Assembly: GCA_947650365.1 (NCBI GenBank)
Contig: OX393555.1
Coordinates: 77,567,995 to 77,631,994 of the forward strand
Length of the DNA: 64,000 nucleotides
From: Chamaelirium japonicum
Taxonomy: Eukaryota; Streptophyta; Magnoliopsida; Liliales; Melanthiaceae
Direction: 5' to 3'
This document shows positions 33,190-42,760 of the stretch, one piece after another. The translations under genes were made by a program, and so were the position numbers. Within the stretch, counting starts at the first letter, position 1, and the number at the start of each line of letters is the position of its first letter. The notes beneath the pieces are model-generated. The model worked only from the letters and a program-made list of their open reading frames with translations, was not told the DNA's origin and did not search any database.

Positions 33190-35010
33190 CTTGAGTGTCA
33201 GTACTGATGGACTAATCGGTCAATTCCGACCGATCGGTTGAATTTGACCGATCGGCTAACTTTAACCGATCGGTTAAATTCAACCGATCGGTTGAATTTG
33301 ACCAATCGGTCAAATTTCAACTGATTGGTTAAATTCAACCGGTGGAGGTCGACGTGATCGGTCAAAAAACATAGTTTTTTGACCGATCCAGTAGAAATTT
33401 AATCGATCGGTTGAACTTGACCGATCGATCAAAGTTGACCGATCGATTAAATTCAACCGGTGGAGGTCGAGGTGATTGGTCAAAAAAACATAGTTTTTTG
33501 ACCGATCCAGTAGAAACTTGACCGATCGGTTGAATTTGACCGATCGGTCAAAGTTGAATGATCGGTTAAATTCAACCAGTGGAGATCGAGGTGATCGGTC
33601 AAAAAACATTTTTGACCGATCCAGTAAAAAAGGATCCGATTGGTTGAATCTATCGGATCGGTCATGTTTGACCGATCGGTTAAATTCAACCGGTGGAGGT
33701 TGAGGCGATCGGGCAAAAACTTAAGTATTTTGCCCGATCTAGTAGAAAACAAACCGATCGGTTGAATCTATCTGATCGATTATGTTTGACCGATCGGTTA
33801 AATTCAACCGGTGGAGGTTGAGGAGATCGGGCAAAAACCTAAGTATTTTGCCTGATCTAGTAGAAAACAAACCGATCGGTTGAATCTATCCGTTCGGTTA
33901 TGTTTGACCGATCAGTTAAATTTAACCGGTGGAGGTTGAGACGATCGGGAAAAAACCTAAATATTTTGCCCGATCCAGTAGAAATCGAACTGATCGGTTG
34001 AATCTATTCGATCGATCATGTTTGATCGATCGGTTAAATTCAACCGGTGGAGGTTGAGGTGATCGGGCAAAAACTTAAGTTTTTTGCCCGATCTAGTAGA
34101 AAACGAACCGATCGGTTGAATCTATCCGATCGGTCATGTTTGATCGATCGGTTAAAATCAACCGATGGAGGTTGAGGCGATCGGGCAAAAACCTAAGTAT
34201 TTTGTCCGATCCAGTAGAAATCGAACCGATCGGTTGAATCTATTCGATCGGTCATGTTTAACCGATCGGTTAAATTCAACCGATGGAGGTTGAAGCTATC
34301 GGGTAAAAACCTAATTATTTTGCCCGATCTAGTAGAAAACGAACCGATCGGTTGAATCTATCCGATCGGTCATGTTTGACCGATCGGTTAAATTCAACCG
34401 GTGGAGGTTGAGGCGAATGGGCAAAAACCTAAGTATTTTGCCTGATCTAGTAGAAAACAAACCAATCGGTTGAATCTATCCGATCAGTCAAGTTTGACCG
34501 ATCGGTTAAATTCAACCGGTGGAGGTTGAGGTGATCAGGCAAAAACCTAAGTATTTTGCCCGTTCCAGTAGAAAACAAACCGATCGGTTGAATCTATCCG
34601 ATCGGTCATATTTGACCGATCGGTTAAATTCAACCGGTGGAGATTGAGGCGATTGGGCAAAAACCTAAGTATTTTGCCCGATCTAGTAAAAAACGGACCG
34701 ATCGGTTGAATCTATCCGATCAGTCATCTTTGACCGATCGGTTAAATTCAACTGGTGGAGGTTGAGGCGATCGGGTAAAAACCTAAGTATTTTGCCCGAT
34801 CTAGTAAAAAACGAACCGATTGGTCATGTTTGATCGATCGGTTAAATTCAACTGGTGGAGGTTGAGGCGATCGGGCAAAAACCTAAGTATTTTTCCCGAT
34901 CTAGTAGAAAACGAACCGATCGGTTGAATCTATCCGATCAGTCAAGTCTGACCGATCGATTGAATTCAACCGGTTGAGGTTGAGGTGATCGGGCAAAAGA
35001 GCCTATTTTC
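33190..35010. repeat. CGATCGGT minisatellite, about 118-bp period (element B)
   Basis: About 15 units. The first have the 33-nt hairpin with GGTC and GACC arms (33356-33388). From about 33700 on the arms are GGGC and GCCC (33707-33739). Thus both arms switch together inside one array. Confidence 0.94.
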
Positions 35011-35250
35011 AGCCTGATTCTTTGGAAAATTATCCGATCGTCTACCTGTCGAACAGGTAAAGTCTTCGAACGGCGATTGAAGTTGGAGCGGTAGCTTCTT
35101 CAGTTTTTGTTGTTTTGCTTGATCTGGTGGTTCATGTGGATCGATGATTCTTCTGAACCGGCGGTTCGCTTGGACCGGCTGTTCATCTGGTTCGACGTTT
35201 CGTCCGATTCCGACGTTTCGCCTGGAAGAGCGCTTCCTTCGGATTGACGC

Positions 35251-35338
35251 CACGTGTCCCTTTTGAAAATACAGCTTTTGACCTGGTGATGCCATATGTC
35301 TTTTCAGTTTTTGCGCCAGTTTCTTTGGGGTTTATAAG
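35251..35338 (+). promoter_or_regulatory. Promoter of B's antisense gene (G-box and TATA)
   Basis: CACGTG at 35251-35256 in GCCACGTGTCC, and TATAAG at 35333-35338 in a GGGGTTTATAAG context that parallels GGGGCTTATAAAT in element A. The ancestral start lies 110 bp further on. Confidence 0.72.
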
Positions 35339-35442
35339 CCATTTCTGGATTTTATTTTTGCCTCATGCTTCTAAAAATTTTTCGAGTCCAAAACTTTTTG
35401 CTCCCGAATTTCCTGCTCTCCGTGCTTTCCCAATCGATCGAA

Positions 35443-36678
35443 ATAGCATCTTCTAGCAGCATTAAGAGCAAGAATGTGGTCTCGTCCAAGAAGGCTCGGA
35501 AGGAGAAGGCTCCGGTGTCGCCCAAGCCTATTAGCCGGGGCAAGGGCAAAGGCGCTCTTGGTGTGCTCGGAAAGAGGCACATGGGAGTGGGGTTCGCTTC
35601 TGCACCGTCAAGGCCCGAGCACATTCCAAAGGCCAGCTTTGTTCTGGAACCTCTCATGCCGCTGTCGGAGGAGCCCATCTTTGAATATAACGTCAGTGGC
35701 AAGCTAACTGATGTGAAGAAGGCTAAGTGGCAGAAGTTGCTTGCTTACTTCACAGAGGGAAATCACCGACCAGCTTTGGCAGGAATTCAATCTGCTTTCG
35801 GGATCGACAAACGGACTGTCTTCACAGGGATCGCCAGCAAGAAGCTAGTGATGGGGACGGTGGTCACCATCGGCCAGCTAAACTGCGGGCTGCGGCTTCC
35901 TCTGCTGCCGTTCGTTGCCCGGCTGCTGAACACTTCGGGTCTTTGCCCGAGGCAGATATCGGGGAATGCATGGAGGATAATCTATGCATTCTGCCGGGTG
36001 GAGTCTGACTTCCAGGAGGAGCTCAGGGCATGCTACTCTAGCATCCCTGAAGGTGAAGTGGCCAGGATAGAGCTAGGGTACTTCATCTACCATTACAAGT
36101 GGGTTTCGAGGAAGGACAGCCCATTCTTCAACCTGACCGGCGTAGCCGCGCTCCGCCCAATCATCGACACCGTACCCTCCGACAAGCTGTACACCGACTG
36201 GCCGATTTTCGTCGCTGGGGCATGGACCCCCCTTTCTGTGCCTGAGACTCCTCGTTCTCAGGTACACAAGGAGGTTGACATGTACTCTCTAGGAGGGGTC
36301 TTCGCATGGCCATCGAAGAGGGTCGGGGCCCTCGATAACCTCTTCTTGGAGTTGACTTGCGGTACTCGATCGTGGAAGCAGTTTTCAAACTGCCCGATCA
36401 GGCACGGCAATGCCAACCTCCTCCACAGACTGCAGGCCAGGTACGAGGACAACGACGTCTTGTACTCCGATTATGAGGAGGATCCTCAATCGGGCAAGAT
36501 AGTTAAAACCGTCCGGGTTGAGAAGAAGGTGTTCGGGGCGAGATGCCTCTTGCCAACGGAGGAGAAGCTGGTGGTGACCCATAGAGGTCAGGTGAAGAAA
36601 AGAAGGGTCTTCAAAGAGGAGGAGAAGAAAGGGGAAGAGAAGAAAGAAGAAGAGGAGAAGAAAGGAGAAGGAGAAGGA

Positions 36679-36710
<32 letters not shown>

Positions 36711-37376
36711 AGAAGAAAAAGGAGAAGAAGAAGAAGAAGAGGAGGAGGATGAAGACGATGATGACGATGTTGAAGGAAGGTAGTGGTGATGATGATGGTG
36801 ATGATGGGGATGATGAGGAGGAAGGGGGAAGAGACGGTGGCGAGGAGGAAGTTCCGCCCACCCCCATCGATGAGGCTAAGGCCCGTCGGATGGAGGACGT
36901 CATGGATACGGTGGGCGACGGTAAGAAAGTGTCGCCCACCTATCACTTCGAAAAGCTGAAGCGCCCAACGCGCATCAGGATTCGGTATTCGGGGAGTGAT
37001 GTGGTTGCAAGCAACCCTACTCCCCTTAACCAAGTACCTCCGAGCATCGCTCGTTTGGAAGGCGCCTCGACGAGCGGGGGTTTGGACGTTGAGCAACCTC
37101 CACCTGTGCTCCGTCCCTCAGCTGCCCAGATGGCAGAGGAGACGGCCATGCTCATGGCCAGGCTCGAGCAGGCTAGTGGGCAGTGTGAGGAAGGGGAGAT
37201 CACTCCTCCATGCGACATTCCTATCTCTTTGCAAAAGAAGGGTGGGAGTCGCGTGGAGGCTGTGACACCCTAACCTCCTCCTACTCTATCCCCCGTGAAG
37301 GAAAGGTCGACCCCCGGGGGTAAAAGTTCCGATCGGGGAAAGGGTAAAGCCGAAGCATCCCGGGTCGACGCCGCAG
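35443..37376 (+). pseudogene. Antisense gene of B, exon 1
   Basis: The ancestral ATG is ATA here (35443), although an in-frame ATG exists at 35365. The PF04195-like region covers about residues 40-310: GIQSAFGIDKRT, GQLNCGLRLPLLPF, NAWRIIYAFCRVESDFQEE and WPSKRVGALDNLFLELTCGT. An acidic Glu/Asp run (36610-36850) follows. A frame shift within the GAA/GAG microsatellite near 36750-36783 moves the reading by one, then PPTPIDEAKARRMED continues. A TAA at 37271-37273 interrupts PP-rich sequence just before the donor site. E shows the intact form of the first half. Predicted spliced length about 860 residues. Confidence 0.88.
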
Positions 37377-37460
37377 GTATGTCACTTTTAACTTCTCTTC
37401 TCGACTTCATTGCTCTTGGCTTTCGATATTCTAACTGTTGAATGTTTGAATTGATTACAG
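37377..37460 (+). other. Intron 1 of B's antisense gene (84 bp)
   Basis: GTATGT at 37377 and TTACAG ending 37460. Phase 1. Removing it joins GCA-G to AC-GTC in frame. Element A has an intron of identical length and position (46876-46959). Confidence 0.85.
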
Positions 37461-37597
37461 ACGTCCCTGTTGGCTCTGCTCAGCTGCTTAGAGACTTGGG
37501 TGAGGTTGATATCAACCACCCAACGGGTGTGATCCAGAAGCTTTGCAACCTTCCCGATGCTACCCTGGACGAAGCCTATAATAGGCTTGAAGTTGTG
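37461..37597 (+). pseudogene. Antisense gene of B, exon 2 (137 nt)
   Basis: Encodes GSAQLLRDLGEVDINHPTG, then IQKLCNLPDATLDEAYNRLE. The same 137 nt length and the DINxPTG and KLCNLPDATL motifs occur in A. It links the PP-rich segment to the coiled coil. Confidence 0.85.
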
Positions 37598-37674
37598 GTA
37601 AGTGCATCAGCATGACTTGGCATATGAGTTGTTTCTTCCGAGACATTTCTAACTTTTTCTTGATTGTTTTGCAG
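37598..37674 (+). other. Intron 2 of B's antisense gene (77 bp)
   Basis: GTAAGT at 37598 and a pyrimidine-rich TTGTTTTGCAG acceptor ending 37674. Phase 0. Confidence 0.85.
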
Positions 37675-38190
37675 AATTCAGCGGTCCTGAAACTCGCTAG
37701 CAGGCTCTTCAGGAGGGCCGACGAGCGGGGGGCTTCGGCAGAAGTCTCTCGTTTGACTGCCGAACTAGAGGCCGCGAACGAGGAGAAGGAGAAGCTGAAG
37801 GAATCTCTTTTTGCCAGTAAGAAGCTTGTTCGTCAGGAACGGCTGGAGAAGAAGAATTTGAATGCCTCTTACGTCGACTTGGACAAGGAGTTTTCTGACT
37901 TGAAGAGCAGGTTCTTCAAGATGGAGACTACGGCCTTTAACCGACTGACGGAGATCAACGAGTTGAAAGCGGAGCTTGCTGCGAAGGAGACAGCTCTTGC
38001 GAATAAGGAGGAGAAGCTCGAGCAGGCGCTTCAGGAGTGCGAGAGCTTAAGATCAACAACAGAGAAGGCGGTGGAAGCCCTCAGGCTTCATGCTAGCGGT
38101 GTCCAGTCTTCCAAGGCTTCTGCAGCGAGCAAGGCTCATGGTGGATCTGAAGGAGATAAGTCGCGTGCTCTAAGTGTGGCCAAGCCTTAA
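37675..38190 (+). CDS. Antisense gene of B, exon 3 (coiled coil)
   Basis: 171 codons and TAA. It begins NSAVLKLASRLFRRADERG and continues as a long charged heptad-rich helix to SLRSTTEKAVEALRLH, then a Ser/Ala-rich tail. This exon is open. A coiled coil suggests self-association or a partner; none can be named. An AATAAA at 38273-38278 lies 83 bp after the stop. Confidence 0.83.
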   Translation, partial: NSAVLKLASRLFRRADERGASAEVSRLTAELEAANEEKEKLKESLFASKKLVRQERLEKKNLNASYVDLDKEFSDLKSRFFKMETTAFNRLTEINELKAELAAKETALANKEEKLEQALQECESLRSTTEKAVEALRLHASGVQSSKASAASKAHGGSEGDKSRALSVAKP

Positions 38191-38272
38191 TGTATCCCTC
38201 TTCCTTCTCTTGTTTTTGTATCTGTAAACTCTGCATATGTAACAGCTTACTTGTATCCTGTAATTTTTGAGA

Positions 38273-38278
38273 AATAAA
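38273..38278 (+). terminator. Candidate poly(A) signal of B's antisense gene
   Basis: AATAAA, 83 bp after the stop and before the hairpin array. Plant signals are loose, so this is suggestive only. Confidence 0.5.
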
Positions 38279-38339
38279 GACTTCCTTTTGGTGCTTGAAA
38301 TTGAATGTCTCTTGTGTTGAATCCTCTGAATGTGCTCTG

Positions 38340-38760
38340 GATGGAATGCTTGAATATACTTAACACTTGACGGTAAGGGGTCGAGTCGCAACTCGATCAC
38401 CCAAACTCATTAAGTAATTTGATAATTGAAGGTTGTGTTGTAATAAAACTTAAAACCGTTTAACATTTGTCTGTAAGGGGGTCGAGTCGCAACTCAAGCA
38501 CCCAAACTATTTAAACGATCTGGTAATTGAGGGTTATTTAACATTTGCATGTAAGGGGTCGTGTCGCAACACGAGCTCCCAAACTTGTTAAATTGACCCA
38601 GTGACTTGAAGGTTGTTTTGTTTTACAACCCGAAACTGTTTAACATTTGCCTGTAAGGGGTTGAGTCGTAACTCAAGCACCCAAACTTGTTATACGACCT
38701 GGTAACTTGAATGCAAATGACTTGGAACCGCTTCAGAACTTGAGTTGACAAGATAAACAT
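38340..38760. repeat. Hairpin repeat between convergent 3' ends (element B)
   Basis: Four units each hold GTAAGGGG then a 16-nt hairpin: TCGAGTCGCAACTCGA (38381), a one-mismatch form (38482), TCGTGTCGCAACACGA (38559) and TTGAGTCGTAACTCAA (38661). The arms differ in concert. The array lies between the antisense-gene stop (38190) and the pol stop (38795). Confidence 0.88.
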
Positions 38761-38794
38761 TTGAAAGCGACCTTTATTCAACATGGAGTTTACA

Positions 38795-39900
38795 TTAAGG
38801 ATAGAATATTTTGAGATATCTAGCATTCCAAGCTCGTGGTAGCCTATCTCCTACTGGTGAAATCAGTCGATATGATCCTTTGCCTCCTACCGATTCGATG
38901 ATGTAGGGACCTTCCCAGTTGGGAGCTAGTTTTTCGCTACTGTGGTCTTTTGTGTTGTAGAAGACTGCTCTAAGGACCAGGCTGTCAATTGGGAACTGTC
39001 TCTTATTGACCTTCTGATCGTAGGCTCGTTTGATCCTCTGTTGATACTTGGCAATACGAACGGTTGCTCAATCTCGTAATTCTTCAGAGAGATCAAGGTC
39101 ATTGACTCCAAGCTCTTTGTTAACCCCCTCTTCGATTGCTCTGGTCTTCAAAGTGTTTGAGATGGTCTCAGTTGGGAGGATTGCTTCTGACCCATATGTT
39201 AGGCGAAAGGGTGAGAACTCAGTTGATCTTCTCGGAGTTGTTCGATAACCCCACAAGACTTCTGGTAGGACTTGTTCCCACAATCCTTTCTTGTCATCGA
39301 GCTTCTTCTTGAGTAGACCCAGGATGGCTATGTTTGAGGCTTCAGCTTGGCCATTGCACCGAGGGTACCTTGGAGTTGAGTAGAAGAGTTTAATCCCGTT
39401 GTTTAGGCAAAACCCCCGGAACTTGTCGGAGTCGAATTAAGCTCCATTGTCAGCAATATAAACTTGTGGTGTGCCAAATCTTGAGAAGATATTATGTCTG
39501 ATGAACTTGATGACTTCATCGTCTGTCTCTCGGAAGAGTGGCACGACTTCAACCCATTTGGTGAAGTAATCTATAGCCAACAGCAGATACTTCTTCTTGC
39601 TTGGCATTGGTGGGAAAGGACCCAAGAAGTCCAACCCCTATTGGTGAAAGGGCCATGGACTTGTTAATTGATGGAGTTCATCTGCTGGGAGATGGATGGC
39701 TCGAGTGTGTCGCTGGCAAGACTCGCATCTTTGAACCACTTGGTGAGCATCTCTTGCCGTTGTCGGCCAATAGTAACCCTGAAGATTTGTCTTGGCCTTA
39801 AGAGATCTTCCTCCCGAATGATTCCCGCAGGCTCCGGAGTGGATGTCGATTAAGATTGTCTTTGCTTGTAAATGACCTATGCATTTGAGCAACATCCCAT
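38795..39900 (-). pseudogene. Integrase of element B
   Basis: Zinc-binding HHCC motif with IDIHSGACGNHSGG and CESCQRH (39895-39638), then the catalytic core with AIDYFTKWVEVV, ADNGA and NGQAEASN (Glu codon 39343-39341), giving a DDE triad. The C-terminal part ends KLAPNWEGPY and IIESVGGKGSYRLIS, then a stop at 38795. In-frame stops: TAG at 39638-39640 (shared with A), TAA in ADNGAQF, and TGA after ELRD. Not functional. Confidence 0.88.
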
Positions 39901-40700
39901 TGTGCGATTTGAAATATAGATCTTTCCCTTGGAGGCTATAGCATGGAAGCTTCCTTTGAAGTCTTCGGTCTTGAATTGGATCTTCTGGTGTTGTACCTTG
40001 TTTGAAGAAGTTGAAGATTGGCCATCTTCAATCTTCGAGTTCATGTATTGTGGCATGATCGGTGGCTGGCTGTTCTCCACCCCTGGATCTTTCTGTAGTG
40101 GCGATGACTTGTTGCTCAAGAATAATCTTGGGCGATGCTTGATAGTCGATTTATATTCGCCTCTCCCCGAGTGAGTCTCCAAGAATCGAGGCAGCATTAG
40201 CCAAGGCATCTGCCTCCCAATTTTCTGCTCTCGGGACTTGGATGAACTCGGTGGTAGCAAAACGCTATTGATGATGTCGCACTAGAGTCAAGTAATGTTG
40301 TATTCTTTCTTCTCGCGCCGTGTACTCCCCGTTGATCTATCTTATGATTAGCTGGGAGTCGCTGTAAATGGTGAGTTGATCTACCCCCAGGGATTCAGCC
40401 ATTTCAAGCCCAGAGATAAGTGCTTCGTACTTGGTCTCATTGTTGGTAGCATTGAATCCGAGGAGAATAGCCTTTTGAAGATAATCAAGTTCGGGGGATA
40501 CCAAGACTATCCCAATTCCCGAACCAATCATGCTAGATGCTCCATCAGTATAGAGTTTCCACCGAGTTGGCCAGGTAGCAGGAGCCTCAAGACTAGGGTT
40601 GGTCTCGGGAATCAGATTAAAGGGAGGTTCATCTCCGTCTTCAAGACGCATATCGACGTCTTCCTCCTAAATTATAGGGTCATCCATAGGGAAATCGGCT
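39901..40700 (-). pseudogene. Archaeal-type RNase H and tether of element B
   Basis: RWKLYTDGASSMIGSGIG, NNETKYEALISGLEMAE and IYSDSQLIIR give the Asp-Glu-Asp positions of an RNase H fold, distinct from the RT-linked RNase H. A CAG-to-TAG change ends the frame at 40337. The rest of the domain and the ENWEADALANAAS linker continue beyond. This extra RNase H places the element in the Tat lineage. Confidence 0.85.
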
Positions 40701-42207
40701 AGGAAGTCAGCGACTGCCTGTCCTTTGATTGAAGTGCGAGGTTCGAATTGAATCCCAAGAGCACTCATTTCGATCACCCATTTGGTCATTCGACCTGCTC
40801 GACCTGCCTTGTCGAGGATGTCTTTGAGTGGGTGTTACGAGATCACAGTGATCGGGTGGGATATAAAATAGGGTTGAAGACGACGTGATGCGGTGAGCAA
40901 GGCTAGTATGACCTTCTCAATCTTTGAGTAGCGAGTTTCGGCCGAGAAAAGTATATGACTGATGTAGTAGACCGGATGTTCGATGCCTTCTCTTCTGCTG
41001 ACCAAGACCGCACTGATTGCTTGATCGGTGACGGCAAGATAGAGCCAGAGATCTTCTTTTGGGAGCGGAGCTGTTAAAATGGGAGCACGTATGAGATAAT
41101 TCTTGACGTCTTGAAAAGGTTGTTCGCAAGTTGGACTCCACCCAGAGGTATCAGCCTTTCGCAACTTGTTGAAGAGCGGTTTGCACTTGTCAGAAGATTT
41201 TGAGATAAATCGATTAAGAGCAGCTAATCTTCCAGTGAGGCGTTGCACTTCCTTCCGATTGGTAGGCGATGGCATATCGAGGATAGCTCGAATTTGATCA
41301 GGGTTGGCTTCAATTCCTCTCCTGATCACAAGGTGTCCCAGGAACTTGCCCGATTGAACACTGAAGGCACATTTAGCCGGGTTGAGCTTCATGCGGTACT
41401 TTCAGAGGATTTGAAATATTTCTGCCAGATCAGAGAGGTGGCTCTCACGATTGGAACTTTGGTGAGGAGATCATCCACATAAACTTTGACGTTGCGTCCG
41501 ATTTGATCTTCGAACATCTTTGTGACTAGCCTTTGATAGGTGGATCCAGCATTCTTGAAGCCGAAAGGCATTACGTTGTAGCAGTAAAGACCTCGGTCAA
41601 TCACAAAGCAAGTCTTCTCTCGATCGTCCGGATGTAGCGGAATTTGATTGTACCCCGAGTATCCGTCCATGAAAGATAGGAGTTCGTGGCCAGCAGTGGC
41701 ATCGACGAGTCTATTTATCCTTGGCATGGGGAACGGATCTTTGGGACAATCTTTGTTGAGGTTGGTAAAGTCGATGCACACTCTGACCTTCCCATTCTTC
41801 TTTGGGACAGCAACTATATTGGAGATCCAAGTAGGATACTCTACTTCATGAATGAAGCCTACTGCAAGTAGCTTACTGATCTCTTCTTGAACTACAACTT
41901 GTCGTTCTGGTCGGATTGTGCGTGGTTTTTGCTTGACGGGCTTCATACCCTCTTTGATTGCTAGGCGGTGACACGCGTCATCTGGGTTGATCCCAGGCAT
42001 ATCTTTGAAACACCAGGCGAAGACGTCTATGTTGGATTGAAGGAAGGATACCATGTCTCATGCTTCTGCATCGCTGAGACCGATACCAATGAAGGTTTCT
42101 TGAGGGAGATCTTCGCTACCGATATTGATTGGAATAATCTCTTCGATTGAAGGTAAGGCCTCCCACTCGATCGGCGGGGGTTCGGACAGTGGGATCTCCT
42201 TTGGTTG
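40701..42207 (-). pseudogene. Reverse transcriptase and degenerate RNase H of element B
   Basis: Begins DMVSFLQSNIDVFAW. Catalytic Asp in FMDGYSGYNQIPLHP and YVDD at 41481-41470 are intact. A 1-nt deletion near 41455 after YVDDLLTK shifts the frame. KLNPAKCAFSVQSGKFLGHL and the RT-linked RNase H (YLAVTDQAISAVLVSRREG, HPVYYIS) follow in the new frame, with CAA-to-TAA at 40835. A TGA precedes DMVSF. Confidence 0.9.
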
Positions 42208-42210
42208 CTA
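42202..42210 (-). promoter_or_regulatory. Candidate UAG-CAA-CCA readthrough signal (element B)
   Basis: In-frame TAG at 42210-42208 followed by CAA CCA AAG GAG, between protease and RT, in the same frame as both. Fits UAG-CAR-YYA. Same position as in F and A. Confidence 0.68.
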
Positions 42211-42760
42211 TCTTGAAGAAGGACCTGCTTCATCTCTAGGTCACTTTGGGGCAGCGAGGTTTATCCTGCGATCTGTTTTGGCAGTGGCTGCTTCACAGGA
42301 TCGCCCAGTTTGTTGATCTCCCTGAATGCAGACAATGCCTTCTCCTGTTGCAAATTTGAGGAGTTGATGGTAGGAGGAGGAGATGGCATTGATCTGATGG
42401 AGGAATGGTCGACCAAGGATGATGTTGTAGTTGGATGTCCCTTCGACGATAGCAAACCTTACCGAGACTTGAGTCTCTCGGCTGAGGTCGAGGGTGAATC
42501 TTGATTCCCCCATTGTTATGCTCTGCTCCTCGTTGAAGCCCGTGATCACTGTTGGGATGACTTCGAGACTTGAATACTTATGTCCCAGACGCTTGAAACA
42601 GTCTGAGAATATGATGTCGATGGAGCTTCCGGTGTCGATGAGGATGCGGTTGACAGTGCTTCCATCGATGATGAGCTTCAGGACCAGAGGATCCTAGTAT
42701 GGAGTATGGACTCCTTGGAGGTCTGAGTTACTAAAGATGATGGAGGGCCAAGTTAAGCCC
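42211..42760 (-). pseudogene. Aspartic protease of element B
   Basis: IIDGSTVNRILIDTGSSIDI with the active-site DTG at 42636-42628, then MGESRFTLDLSRET, VEGTSNYNIILGRPFLHQ and LLKFATGEG. Stops: TAG upstream of the active site (about 42695) and TGA at 42241. In frame with gag and RT. Confidence 0.85.

Noticed and set aside
39877..40260. Separate small protein in the tether of B
   Set aside because: Its second half follows the tether between aRH and integrase, but the first half is out of frame. A shifted pol remnant explains it.
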